Below, in pieces: positions 20,167 through 32,094 of a stretch of DNA of 64,000 nt. Within the stretch, counting starts at the first letter, position 1, and each line of letters starts with the position of its first letter. Below the pieces are notes generated by a model. It saw only the letters and a list, made by a program, of their open reading frames with translations. It did no database searches and was not told where the DNA came from. The DNA is from Pseudeuparius sepicola. Lineage: Eukaryota; Arthropoda; Insecta; Coleoptera; Anthribidae. The stretch covers positions 61,480,915 to 61,544,914 of the forward strand of contig OY987300.1 in assembly GCA_963920635.1 (NCBI GenBank). Reading direction: 5' to 3'. The position numbers and the translations under genes are program-made.

Positions 20167-21994
20167 GGTAAAAAAAAACAATGAAATTCTCGCAAAACTA
20201 AAACAGGTAGAAAAAAATCCACCATGCGCGTTTTGTTTGTAATTAAATTGCACCTCTCATTTCAAGAAAGATAATTTTTTGTTATAAAATTACTGCTACT
20301 GCATACTGCATGTATCTCTAAAATGATAAATGAGAACTGACTGGATTACTAGCATTATTTTGCTGGTAGGCGGGCTAAGAATTTTAATAGGATTTCTGGT
20401 ATAAATTCTAATTCTTTCCTTCCGGTCATGTGGCACTTTTGAAAGGTAACATGAATGAAATTTGAACGGTGTGTGTTTTAAACGGTCACGTGTAAGGTGC
20501 TACATTATATTATTAATCCTGTATCTTTGTAAATCATTACTAAATTATTTCCAGTTTACCAGATAAGATGTCCTGTCGGAATCCTAACAAGATTTCTATA
20601 TTAACTGGATAAATACGATTTGATATTATGATACACCAGTCCCCCATTGAGCATGCTACTCTAGTTACGACATTAGGAAAAATACAGACACGGTATTGAA
20701 AATTATAGCCATTTGCAACAATTTCTCCCTCTAATAATAATGCTACCAGTAATGCCTTCAGGGAGATTGAAATCTGCAGACAAGTGGATATATTGAAAAG
20801 TTAGAAACCCGAGCCGTAATACCATTTCCAGTTAGCGTGTTCTTCTGCAGCTAAATTCGTGACTGCTGGAATTTAAACTCGAGATTACTTTGAACTTTTC
20901 AGCAATTTCCATGAAATGTGAACGGGGGGGGGGGGGGGGCTTTTTCCAATGTGGGTTAATTCTTAAAAATCTTGACAGAGGTGTATTATACAGTGTGTCT
21001 CTGGGTAGTCGGAACTTGGGTAAATAACAAAAAAATTTGGAGTTGGATCTTCATATTTTGGAAATTACTCTTGCATGTTCTCACAATCAGACGTAAGCAA
21101 AATAAGTTGAATATAAAAATGGGGTGTGTTTATAATAAAATATTATAATGAGGGAATGAAGTTGTGGGAGGTAGTGGGGTAAAGTTCCCCACTCAACGGG
21201 TATAAAGCACGCCCAAATTGGATAGTAGAGGCAAAGTCTAGAGAATACTATAAGTCGGATCACTCCTTCGAAGTCGTCGAAAAGCCGCCGATTTTGTGCG
21301 ACCGGTCGTAAATTAATGTCAACTCGCCACTCCGTTATTTACGAGGGTGGACTATTATCCAAAACACCGTAAAGCTGGTTGCACCAAGTTATACGGAGGT
21401 ACCTGGTCTACATTGATTTTCCGTTGTGCACAATAGGCGTAATAGGTAAAGAAGAAAAATAAGGAGCATAATATGTATAATAAAAATGTAAGTATTTTAC
21501 TTTTTCCGTTTAAATAACGCAAGATATACTTAACTAAACATAAGGTAAGTAAAAATATACATATTATGTAAGTGTGTACCTAGGAGCAAACAAAATTATT
21601 TGCATAGTTTACAAGTTTTGCAAAATTGTAAGTTTTGGATTTGATTTATTTTGTCTTTGGGTTTTTAATTCCCTATTCGCAAATTTAAGTGTGTAGTAAA
21701 GTAAATACGAACTCGCCTATATAATGAAACCAAATAGTCGTGGGGAACATTTGCACACGGATATATGTAGTTTACTTATCGGAATTCCTTTAGTAGGCTA
21801 GAACCTAAGCCATCCTTATGCGATAAGTCATTAAATTTTGCTAAGAAAATATTTTCTAAAGTGATTATTCACTAAATTCTCGTGAAGGTACTGTCAAACT
21901 GCCAAATGGTCCTGAATTGCCTTCATAGGCTTTTAGTTCACAAAATATTGTTGACTTGTCTCTGCCTTCCAGATTACGCATACGAATATGCCTC
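20167..21994. other. No gene seen; 16-G run
   Basis: AT-rich, with a run of 16 G at 20924-20939 and a short perfect stem AGTGGGG/CCCCACT near 21175-21200. No credible ORF. Confidence 0.45.
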
Positions 21995-22490
21995 TTAACC
22001 ATAAGCTTCTGGTAATAATCTTAATGGAACAGCAGTTGTTAATAAACTTTTTCCGGACGAAGTGAATGATTGGTCATTAAAATGGGTCTTACAAATTTTT
22101 ATACGTGTATGTGCCTCTTCAGATGCTATATTCGCAAATGTATGGTCTTTGACGAACTCTAAGGCCTTCATCCATTGCTGACATCTGCAATTATCAATAT
22201 TTTTATTTACAACAAAGAAAGAAACAACCTGTGACATGTTGGTTTTATATTATTCAACATATAAAATGTATATGTCATAAATTATTATGCATAATACGAG
22301 TATTATGTAATAATATATTATAAATAATATTTCGATGACTATAGAAATAATTGATTAAAGACATTTTTCTTAATTCTACGTCAAACTAAATCTTACCTTT
22401 CAGGGTCTTTAGGAATTCGAAAAAAGGACACACAGATTTTGAATTGCTTTTACGGCCATCCGCACTGCAATAAGAACCATGATAAACCAT
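21995..22490 (-). pseudogene. THAP-domain zinc-finger gene or pseudogene, two exons
   Basis: Exon 1 runs from the ATG at 22490 to 22397, donor GTAAGA; exon 2 runs from 22184 (acceptor TTGCAG) to TAA at 21995-21997; the intron is 212 bp. Joined, exon 1 ends and exon 2 begins within one Arg codon, and the result reads as a THAP DNA-binding domain: a Cys near the start, a Phe-Phe-Arg-Ile-Pro stretch, a Trp after CQQ, the C-x2-H pair in ICKTHF, and the AVP motif near the end. Two faults are visible: the second zinc-binding Cys is Arg (CGT), and exon 1 is one base short, most simply at a 6-T run. It could be a decayed gene, a transposase-derived fragment, or an assembly error. A weak donor GTTAAG overlaps the stop, so more exons are possible. 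Confidence 0.65.
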
Positions 22491-22680
22491 CACTACTCAA
22501 AATTGGCAACGGTATTAGATACAATTTAGGCGCACCCGGTACAATACGAAGCACACCGTTCCGAGAGGCACTGTGTACCAAAGTGACGCTCGGAATCGCC
22601 CGCTCAGCGGGATATTGATCGAGGGCTAAGGCGAAGGGAGCGGGATCGGGCAGGAGGGAAATATTTGTTTACACAGACCA
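22491..22680 (-). promoter_or_regulatory. GC-rich block upstream of the THAP exon
   Basis: A CpG-richer stretch directly before the minus-strand ATG at 22490, unlike the AT-rich surroundings. It is where the promoter of the THAP gene would lie. No TATA box was identified. Confidence 0.35.
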
Positions 22681-22849
22681 AGTGAGCCGACTTACTGCTT
22701 CAATTGCGTTAGGAAGTGGCAACGTCACCTTTATACCCATCTCTTATGCGTATTCGATTTCTTATTATGATTATATTCTTACACATTGGTCGCCAGACAA
22801 CACGTTTAGAGCTGCCAGTACAGTAATGATGTGAGAGACACGAGCGCCC

Positions 22850-22869
22850 TATATATATATATATATATA
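22850..22869. repeat. (AT)n microsatellite
   Basis: About ten AT units between two more GC-rich blocks. Confidence 0.9.
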
Positions 22870-23170
22870 GATTTGTTTGACCGCTTATACAGACCCATTT
22901 CGCCATACTCTACCTACAATGTCAAGCCATTTTCGACGTTCTCAGACCCGGCTGCGGGTCTGAGAACGTTTTCACCTATATTTAGGTGAAGGGGGTAGTG
23001 GGGGTGCAGGGGGTGAATTTTCAGCCGGGTCTGTAAAGGCGGTTGTATATGTCATTATATACGGATTTAGTTCATTGCTGCGTTCTGCAGAGGGCGCAGC
23101 GGAGAATGCCGTATAAATGCGTGTAACAAAGTCAGACCCGGATACGTTCTACAGCTCTCTCAGACCCTAC
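22870..23170. repeat. CAGACCCG repeat family, copy 1, with two tandem hairpins
   Basis: 22870-22955 matches 29907-29993 in direct orientation, and 23126-23165 matches 33990-34030 inverted. A perfect 15-bp stem with loop GCTG lies at 22936-22969, followed at once by an 8-bp stem with loop TATT at 22971-22990. CAGACCCG or its complement occurs four times here. It is probably a transposon with these motifs near its ends. Confidence 0.65.
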
Positions 23171-23261
23171 ATTTGGCAACAGTGTTTTCAATGAATGTAT
23201 CGCCTACAATAACATAATATGAGTGTCTTTTATGTTGTATCGGGTGTATCTAGTTCTTTAG

Positions 23262-23420
23262 GTCCACGGGAAGAGGTTCCAAAAGGAAAAACTTTTTTAG
23301 TTTTCATTTTATCGCAAAAGTCACTCTTGATAAAAAAAATTACTTGTTCTGAGCCTAAAAATAGTATTAGAATGTGACCAATTTATATAGGGTGTTCAAA
23401 AAATTGAGAAAACCTTATTT
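23262..23420 (+). repeat. Dispersed repeat, copy 2 (partner at 11226)
   Basis: Contains GTCACTCTTGATAAAAAAA and GGTCCACGGGAAGAGGT, matching 11226-11440 with substitutions. Confidence 0.5.
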
Positions 23421-23696
23421 TAAGAACTACTACAAAATGTTATTAATAGAAGTTGTTTCTAATACTATAAGAAGAACTTAAATATATAGTCCAATGTCCA
23501 AGAGCCGGCTGCATGATTTCAACTCTCATAAGATTATAGAATAAGATGTTATGTAAAATATAGAGAGTATATTTTTTTACTTGAAGCAAAGATATATAAA
23601 TAGCTAGTTTACGGCTGTGTAGTTTTACTTAGTAGATAAAATAACGAGTTTTGCAGCCAGAAACATATATATTATTTTCTTTTTATAATACCAAGC

Positions 23697-23724
23697 TTTC
23701 GGTCTACTTCGTGACCTTCATCAG
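23697..23724 (-). ncRNA. Hammerhead-like ribozyme core in the Penelope element
   Basis: On the minus strand, CTGATGA is followed by A, a 4-bp stem GGTC/GACC closing an 8-base loop, and GAAA. This is the order of the conserved hammerhead core. Penelope-like elements are known to carry hammerhead motifs in their terminal repeats, and this one lies 3' of the element's coding frame. Stems I and III are not convincing in the adjacent sequence, and there is one extra A before stem II, so self-cleavage is doubtful. Confidence 0.4.
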
Positions 23725-24102
23725 GGCTAGAAAATTTTTAAATTATTAGAAAATATTGAGAAAAGGTTGAAATTTTACTCACAATTATGTTGAAGTTTTT
23801 TACCAATATTAAAACCAGATAGATTTTAGGTTTAAAAGGGCCAAAAAAAGGTTTTTACATAATTTCGTGTGAAAATTTATACCGTCAATTTTGTTTGTAA
23901 TTGTTTTTTGTTAATAAGGTAATTTAGTTTCAAAAAACAAAAGATAAATTTATAATAAGAAAAAATGTTTTTTAGGTTATCATCAAAAAGTGTCAGAAAA
24001 CTTGGTGTGATACAAGGTTAGAAATAACCTTAGTTGATATAAGGTTATGTTACAACATTCTGGAAATCCAAATTTTTATATAATTATTATAAGATGTAAG
24101 AG

Positions 24103-25695
24103 TTACAATGAAATATTAATAGATGTATTGTTATTAGAATTATTTAAAGATAAAATAAAACAGTAGATGGAACTTAAATCTTTGATGTCTGTTTTTTTAT
24201 TAATTGACTTGTTATCATTATTAATTTCAACCATTTCAAGAAATAACCTTTTATTAAGATTTTTTTCCCTATGTAATATTGAAACATTGTCAAATTTAAA
24301 ATGATGACCTGTTATAAAAGCATGTTCACATAAAGCAGTAGTAGTTTTTTGTAATTTGACATCACTTTTATGTCCTGAAATTCTATTTTTTAAATTTTGT
24401 GATGTTTGACCAATATATGAATTATTACAGTTGTTACAAGGTATTGAATAAACAACATTAGATTGGTTGATTATAGGTGTCTTATCTTTTAATTTTGTGT
24501 ATAAACTTCCAATCGATTTAACATTTTTTAGAGCTATTTTAACATTTTCATTTTAAAAAATTTTAGTTATTTTAGGGGTAAGTTCTTTAATATAAGGTAA
24601 TGACCTATAAAAGAAATGATCAGGAATATTATCAACCTCTTGAATTGCAGTAATATTATCATTATTATCATTATTATAAATATTATTTGAAATTTCGTGG
24701 GGACGTGTATTGAAAAGTAATTTGTTAAGGAATTTTTCGGGGTAAGAATTATCCAAAAATATAGATTTAATTTTGACTAAATTATTATGCAGTAAAGTTG
24801 GATGAACTAGTTTTATTATTCTATTTTTTAAAGCCAAGACAAGATTCGTTTTCATTTTATTGCTATGATAAGAATGATAATTTAAGTATCTATTAGAGTT
24901 AGTCTGTTTCATATACCAATCAGTAATTAGAGTGTTATTAGCAAGTTTAATAATTTTAGTGTCCAAAAAAGGAATAGTGTTGTTTGTTTCCATTTCTATT
25001 GTAAATTGTAAATATTGATTATAATTATTGAAGATATCTAAAGTTTCTTCAATTTTATTGAAAGGTATACAACATATAATATCATCTACATATTTTTTTA
25101 GAAAAATAACGTTATATGAAAGTCTTGAAATACAGTAATCTAATAAATCATCCATAACATACTGCGCAATAATAGAAGAAATTGAGTTACCCATAGGTGT
25201 ACCAAAAATTTGTTTGTAATATTGATTGTTAAAAGAAAAATGGTTAGAGTTAAAAATAAAATTCAAAATATCAATAAATTTTTCTTTGTTGATTGTACAA
25301 TTATCTTCAATATTGTCCCAATGTTTGTTAATACTGTTAACAATTAAATTTATTGGAATGTTAGTGAAAAGAGATTTAACATCAAGACTAATAAGAACAT
25401 GATAATTAGGGATTTGTTTGTTATTAATAAATTCTGCAAATTCAAAAGAATCTTTAATATAGTAATCATCAGATTTATTGTAAGAACGTGTCAAAATATC
25501 CCATATTAAGTCGGTGATTTTATTATTAGGTGATTCAATGCAGGAAATTATAGGTCTAAGAGATAAATTAGGTTTATGTATTTTGGGTAAACCGTAAAAT
25601 TTTGGGCATGTAGAGTTATAAGTCATTAGTTTTTTAGCAAAATTAGCATCAATCATGTTATCTTTAACTAAATTTTTAATTAGTTGATTTGCACA
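24103..25695 (-). pseudogene. Penelope-like RT and GIY-YIG endonuclease, one in-frame stop
   Basis: The RT part shows FYGLPKIHKP, the first catalytic Asp in SLDVKSLFTNIP, GTPMGN, and the catalytic pair in KKYVDDI. A TAA at 24553-24555 interrupts it; the same frame then continues without indel for 149 codons to the stop at 24103-24105. The second part holds the GIY-YIG endonuclease: a YSIPC Cys-rich segment, YIGQTSQN with the catalytic surroundings, and a His-rich end. An open frame can be read upstream to 25812, but its first 40 or so residues are antisense LINE sequence and not part of the element. Without the stop the RT-EN part would be complete from the conserved RT blocks on. Confidence 0.85.
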
Positions 25696-27129
25696 AGATT
25701 TCAAGCAAGCATTTGATAGAGTTGTGCACGATTTTCTTTGGAAAGTAATGGAAAAAATGAATCTAAACGTTAAATTCATAAGTATTGTGAAATCGATGTA
25801 CAATAAGGCCACATCTTATCTTTTAATAAATGGTTGCATTTCTGAAAAGTTTGTGCTTGAATCTTCAGTAAGACAGGGGTGTCCCCTTGCGATGTTTTTA
25901 TTCAGCATTGCTATAGAGCCTTTTATAAGCTTAATGAAGTTTTCCTTAAAAACTTGTACATATTTATGAAGCGGGCTCCGGTGCCCAGCTAAATTTAGTC
26001 AAATCAGTATTGCTACCCCTGGGTAGTTGGGAAAAACAGTCAGACTTGCGTAACATCTTTGTGTGTAGAGACAATATTAAAATCCTTGGCATGCAGCTTC
26101 TGAATTCTTTGTCCAAAACTGTCAAAGAAAACTGGGTGACTGTAATTAAAAATATTGAAAGGATGTTATTTGATGATTTATCAAGGAATTTGGATTTAAT
26201 AAAGAAAATATGGTACACAAACATATATTTACTGTCGAAAACGTGGTATATAGCACAGGTCCTACCCCTAACAGAGGTTTATTGTCAAAAAATAGTCCAA
26301 GTGACAGGGAAATTCATATGGGCAGGTCACTTATACAGAGTAGCTAGAGAACAACTTCATTTGCCAATCCAAAACGGGGGTATAGATTTGATTCACGTGA
26401 AATTAAAAGCGCAAGCCCTTTGCATAAAAACACAATTTTTATCCTGGACAAAAAAAAATGCACTATGATTCTAAATTAAATTATCTTTTTGACACAAATA
26501 AAAACTCACCTGACAACGCAAATTTAAAAAAAATTAAAGCAACTATTAATGCACTAAAGTTAAACAAAAATGACAACATAAATACGAAAAAAAATTATAA
26601 AATGTTAACAAATTTAGATAATTACAAACCAAAAATTGAGGAATCTGTACCCAATATGAATTGGAAAAAGATATGGGCGTGTATGAGCTTACGGTGCATA
26701 CCCACAAAATGGAAATCCTCAGTATATAAGGCACTAAATAATGTATATCCAACAGGAAAAAAATTATTTAAACATAAAATGGCCGATGACGATTTATGTA
26801 TTAAATGTAAGCAAAAGGACTCCCTTGTACACCGATTAAAAACGTGTAAAAATATTGAAAACCTATGGCAGTGGATGTGCAATTTACTAAAGAACAAATT
26901 AAACATCCAAATAGACATTATCAATCAGATACCCTTATTACTTAATTTCAAGATCCCAAATGTAGAGGTAAATCAAGTATATTTGTTTTTGATAAGTGGG
27001 TATATATTCTACGTTTTAGAATGTAAAAAAAGCGATGTAAACGAATTCATTGAAATCCTAAGGTATAGTAGATTTTACATGACCCACAAAGGATACCTAC
27101 CAAAACGTGTGCAATCTTTGGGTTTCTAA
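25696..27129 (+). pseudogene. LINE reverse transcriptase and C-terminal zinc-knuckle region, broken
   Basis: Three consecutive frames make up one protein. The first (to 25969) has the RT blocks FDRV and VRQGCPLA. The second (25968-26468) starts at SGAQLNLVKS. Between them the block that should carry the catalytic Y-x-D-D is absent, so an internal deletion has removed it. The third frame (26458-27129), reached after an indel at an A-run, includes a Cys-x2-Cys-x7-His-x4-Cys knuckle near its middle, as in the C-terminus of many LINEs. It cannot encode an active RT. Confidence 0.82.
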
Positions 27130-27293
27130 AATTTGGTATTCTCCCGTCAATATTTTGGTAAACATTAAATAAGTTTCACTTCTCTTTTCAATAAACTAGA
27201 GAAATGTAATAATCTTATTCAGCATTAAGTGTCCCTACTGTGATATATCAATGTAATAAAATTTTAAAATAAAGTAATAAAAGAAAAAAAAAA
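25696..27293 (+). mobile_element. LINE fragment, 5'-truncated, internally deleted
   Basis: Begins inside the RT domain with DFKQAFDRV and runs to a poly(A) tail at 27284-27293 after an AATAAA-rich 3' UTR. Its 5' end abuts the 5' end of the Penelope element on the opposite strand. The clade was not determined. Confidence 0.82.
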
Positions 27294-27298
27294 TCTAG

Positions 27299-27343
27299 AA
27301 ATTGCGCGTTTGTGATTGGTGTAAATTAAGACGAGGGAAATAG
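27299..27343 (+). repeat. 45-nt repeat, copy 1 (inverted partner at 49480)
   Basis: Matches 49480-49524 inverted at 44 of 45 positions. The match starts a few bases after the LINE poly(A) tail, so the LINE probably inserted into or next to a copy of this repeat. Confidence 0.7.
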
Positions 27344-27811
27344 TCGCCGAAAATAGAATATCGATAAATCCAGTTATTTTTTACTTCCTAATACCTAAGT
27401 TGTTCCTAATATCGAAATTGTCCTAAACTAAATATGAACAAAACTAATATTCAGATAACTTCGGGATATCGCTCATCGTGTTTTGCCTCAAAATATACAA
27501 AGGCACGGCAGTTCAATTTTTCATGATTCATGTGGAATTTAGTTGCCGAGGCCTTTGGCCAAGGCATCTCGCCAAGCCCTACTTATTGAAAAAATCGTAC
27601 AATAATGGGCTACTTCAGTGCCGATTTTTGAGATGTCTTAATGCATTCCACAGATTTTTTAATTGAGAAACTGAACGTACAATTCGATAATGACTCCCAA
27701 TTAATAAATAATTTGGTAGTAAATATATTTTTCTACTTGGAAATTATGAAAACTGGGATATTTACCTAGGCATTTAAAAAGGGTGTTTTTGTGTAACAAA
27801 CGAACGAGTTA
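27344..27811. other. No gene seen
   Basis: AT-rich spacer. Confidence 0.4.
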
Positions 27812-29013
27812 TACAGGGTGTAACTTAAGTATGTTAAAATATTCCAGGGTCATGATCCTAAGCCAATTCTAAGGACAAAAGTTCATATAAACGTGCCCAA
27901 AATTCTTTGTTTTCGATAAAGGGGGTGTGAAAATTTTACAAAAAAAAATCGTCTTTCCCCATTTTTATTTTTACTTAAAATTTAATAAAATATTGTCTTT
28001 AATTGGGAACAAGATAACTTTTCCCTACGCTTTTTAAATAGCTTACTTTTTTGCAGGTAAGTACCTACGATCAAAAACCCCCATACACCAAATTTGAACA
28101 AAAAATATACAGGGAGTTCCATTCTGTAGGGTGTCAAAGTTGAGCAAAATAGGAAATTTAAAGATATCTGAATGGTCAACAGGACCACTCAAAATGTTGA
28201 TGTGAAAAGATTTACTAGAAAAATATACAGGGTACTTTTCTCTGAGCCATGTCAAATTTTTGCAATTTTATGAAACTTATACGGATCAAGTACACAAAGT
28301 AGTGTATTTCTTTAGAAAATGCCAACTAGCAAATAAAAACAAGTTAAATTATTGGACCTTTCTCAACAAAGTCACTGTCTAAGATGATACATTTTCTCTG
28401 CGTTTCCTGTTGTAGCACACCAGCCACTTTAACTGATATGGACTTACTGACTTGGAGGCATCTGTATTTTTAGATATAGTTCGTTTATAGTGTGTGGAGC
28501 GGTTTTGGTATACTCGATTTTTGACCCGTATAAAGTTCCAAAAATTCAGTAATTTGAGATGGCACAGATAAGAACACTCTGTATATTTTGTATTGGACCT
28601 TTGCACACCAAAACCTTAAGTGGTCCTATTGACCATTCAACTGTTTTGAGGGGATTCCATGGCACACTTGACTTGGCAGATGCCTTTAAAATTCCTATTT
28701 TGCTCAACTTTGACACCCTGCAGAATGGAACTCCCTGTATATTTTTTATTCAAATTTATTATATAGGGGTTTTGGGGTGTTCTGATTAACGCTGTTGGGG
28801 TCAGATTTTAAATAAAAAAATCGCTAAATGGTTTTCGTGAAAATGGGGGTATGAAAAATCGCAGCCGGCCCTGGATTTGCATTTTGAAAATGGCAGGAAG
28901 GTCAGAAGAAAAGGTTTTTGAAGGCCTTTCACACACAAAAAAAATTTAGGCGATTATCTCCAAAAATTAAGATTTTACGGATTTGTTCACTTTTAAAGTT
29001 GGACACACTGTAT
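27812..29013. mobile_element. CAGGGTG foldback element (copy C)
   Basis: Left end TACAGGGTGTAACTTAAG at 27812; right end ACACACTGTA near 29004-29013. The outer ends do not match each other well, so the boundaries may come from two nested elements. The inner core (28080-28240 inverted to 28600-28760) is shared with copies A, B and D. 28855-28890 keeps uninterrupted the sequence into which the errantvirus inserted in copy A. Non-coding. Confidence 0.7.
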
Positions 29014-29673
29014 GTAATCAAACCCAACGTTAACCCATTGTGCGGATTAAAATATTATCTATTTTTTTTTATTAAAAGAAATATATTTGTTAGGGCCGTT
29101 TGACACCATATAATATTTTATAATTTTTTTGTGCAAAATTCTAAAAAGAAGTTATTTTGATAATACGGAAAAATAACTACGAACGACCGATCTTTTCAAG
29201 AAACAATACTCGACTGCACGACAGAAAAAATTATATCCCACCACCCAACACAAGCCCTCTTGGGATTGGTTTGGTTAGACGAATATATACTATATACGTA
29301 AAAATGTCCGTCCGTAAATATAAGAATTACAAAAAGAGATGTAAAAAGAGCAAGTCATAAAATTGAACGTAAACAATACAAGTTTGGGCTTATAATTTGT
29401 ACAATATTTAGAATGTAATGAAATTAACGGACAAAAGAAATTAAGTAGTTTAGTGCAAAAATTAAATAGGTAATCTAAAACTTTACTTGGTTCTGTAATT
29501 TTTTTTTATAGTTGGTACAAGGCGGTTTTTGGGATCACTGATTGCGAATTTGGAATTAGATTTTCGAAATTCGAAATGGCGGATCCAATCTGATGGACGT
29601 CAAATTAAAATTTAGCCAATTTTTCTGATACCTAGTATAAGGCTTTTGAAATCGCTGATTATGTATTTGGAAC
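29014..29673. other. No gene seen
   Basis: AT-rich. Short open frames show no domain. Confidence 0.4.
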
Positions 29674-29797
29674 TACAGTTTGTTCAGGGAATGTTCTGCC
29701 CTACGTCACAATTCCCGTCCTTGTCTGACTTGTGAATATACGACCGACAAGGACAGGAGTTGTGACGTAGGGCAGAGCATTCGCTGAACAAACTGTA
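29674..29797. mobile_element. 124-bp hairpin MITE, copy 1
   Basis: TACAGTTTGTTCAGGGAATG at the left is inverted at the right end, with inverted repeats of about 50 bases (containing CCCTACGTCACAA) and a short loop. TA at both ends is the likely target duplication. A second copy lies at 41603-41748. Confidence 0.82.
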
Positions 29798-30798
29798 GAT
29801 TATCATAATGACAACGCATTCCATACAAGTTTGATTATCTTGATTTTATGATTTTTCATAACCAACAACGAAAATATGGGCGTTTTGGCACTTCGGCTTT
29901 AAACGATTATTTGTTTGTCCGCTTATACAGGCCCAACTCATCATATTCTACATACAATGTTAAGCCTTTTTGAACGTTATCAGACCCGGCTATGTATTTA
30001 TATATACAAAATGTAAGCACGATAAATAATTTGTAACAAATATTTAAAAATTATTGAAATTAATTTTCGAAAGAACTTTAACATTTTTGTTGTGTTGTCC
30101 TAAAGAAAATAAGGACAAAGCGCTCCAATTGCTCCTACCTTTAAAAGGGACACGAACAAATGGAATTAAGTGGCTTAGTTTAAAAATTCCATGATCTAAA
30201 CCTTATTTGATTTTTAATCTTAATTTTTTTTAATTCCTAAATCAGAATAATGTTTTATAAAAAACATACTTATGTCTTTTTGAAATCTTGACGTGGTCGA
30301 TTAAATCCATTCACTGGGTTTACATTTATATGGGTTTAAGTAATTTATAAATAAATAAATTTAAATTATTATTATTATTTTCTGGCTCAAATAAATATCG
30401 ATGGGAAAAAAATAAATACCTAAAATACCTAATAAATCAATATCAATTTCTTATTACATAATACTAGATTCGAAACTGGACATTTGCACCATATTGCAAC
30501 AATCTAAACTTTATAATTTCAGTTAGAAATAAAACTTCTCAGTGGAAATAACAAAATATAAAAAATATTATTATTTTCGTATGTTATGGTCTAGAAAAGT
30601 CCGTTTTTTTAACCACTGTAGAAAAACTGTCTTTTAACAAAATTATGTTTGCTGTATAAAAAATGTTTAGTTGTTCCCTCAAATGAAAATAAATCCATAT
30701 TTGGTAGCCAATTGTTTTCTACGAAAATAGTTCAAGTAGGTAAATTAGATTGTTTAGGAGAAATAATTAATAAAGTTTTAAAAATTTGGGTGCAGAGT
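29798..30798. other. Gene-free; CAGACCCG repeat copy at 29907-29993
   Basis: 29907-29993 is the second direct copy of 22870-22955. The rest is AT-rich without a credible ORF. Confidence 0.5.
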
Positions 30799-31239
30799 CC
30801 TAATAGACATCGAAATTCAGATCAAAAGAGTCCCCACCTCTCAGGGGTGTGCTTCATTCCCTTTTGCTTCAGAAACCACCCTCTTATGGACCTGGCGTCC
30901 GTTTTTGATTTTTCCCAAAAACTGTTGCTCTGACGAGGAAAACAAATAGAACCTATAAAATATTTGTTATGAAATCATTTAGGTCCTCTACATTTTTTTG
31001 TATAGCCAGCCCTAATCTCACATATATGGTTTGAAAAATTAGGATACGTTGCTAAAGTTAGGCAAATGCGAGGAAAGCAGATTTTTCTGACACAAACCTG
31101 GCTATAAGGACAGAAAATATGACTACAGAAAATTTTATTATTACCTACTATGTCTTTCATATGTACTCGAGCCCGTTTCCACACCACCGCTGAAGTAGAG
31201 CTCCCGCCGCGTTTTTTATGCTGTTTGCCCTTGAGGCCT

Positions 31240-32078
31240 CATCTACTAAAAACTAACTACTATGTTAATCAGATTACCCCAGAACCCCCACATACCAAAT
31301 TTCAACAAAAAATATACAGGGCGTTCCATGCTACAAGGTTCTAAAGATGAGAAAAATGGGAATTTTAAAGGCATCATCCCCTCAAAGCAGTTGAATGATA
31401 AACAGGACTAGTCAAAGTATTGGTGTGCAAAGATTGAATACAAAAATATACAAATTTCATGAAACTTTATACTGATCAAAATTTTCTGTGCGTTTCTTGT
31501 TGTGACACACCAGCCACCTTAACTCATAATATGGACTTACTGACTGGCATTATGTATTTTGATAGACTTACTTCGTTTATAGTGGTTAGGGCACTTTTGA
31601 TATATTCGATTTGAAGTTCCAAAAAATTCGGTATTTTGAGATGGCGCAGGAAAAGACACTCTGTATATTTTTGTATTAGATCTTTGCACACCAACAATTT
31701 CAGTGGTCCTGTTGACTATTCAACTGCATACTTGCCAGATGTCTTTAAAATTCCTATTTTGCTCAACTTTGACAACCCGCAGAATGGAACTCCCTGTATA
31801 TTTTTTGTTCAAATTTGGTGTGTGGAGCTTTTAGGATGTTCTAATTAACGCTGTGGTGTCATATTTTAAATAAAAAAAAAACGCTAAATGGTTTTCCTCA
31901 TTTTTTACTAGAAAAAAATTCGTAGTAGCCTTGAAAATTGAGATTAAGACCTGAAATTTTGCACCAACGTAAAAAAAAGAGTTTTTTGCACCTACCGTCA
32001 GAAAAAAAAACCGGCTAAAATCGGATTAAAAATAAAAAATTTAAAGAGGTGTCTCCATTACAAATGGGTCACACTGTA
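31240..32078. mobile_element. CAGGGTG foldback element (copy D), partial
   Basis: Contains the inverted inner core (31290-31420 with 31680-31830) of copies A-C and the outer right end ending ACACTGTA at 32078. The left outer end is missing. Non-coding. Confidence 0.65.
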
Positions 32079-32094
32079 TATATTTGTATCTATG

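Larger units (their letters stand above)
23690..25695 (-). mobile_element. Penelope-like retroelement, 5'-truncated
   Basis: It contains the Penelope-type reverse transcriptase and GIY-YIG endonuclease in one frame, read from about 25695 down to 24103, plus a 3' untranslated part with a hammerhead-like core at 23697-23724. The N-terminal part of the protein is missing; the sequence changes to a LINE at about 25695. The 3' boundary is uncertain. Confidence 0.85.

Noticed and set aside
24553..25812. Reading the 419-codon frame as one Penelope protein
   Set aside because: Its first 40 or so codons are antisense to the LINE RT, and its stop is internal to the RT-EN frame.
31636..31848. Open frames over the foldback cores (also near 946, 19315, 28559)
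   Set aside because: They come from the same repeated core read in different frames and show no conserved protein.
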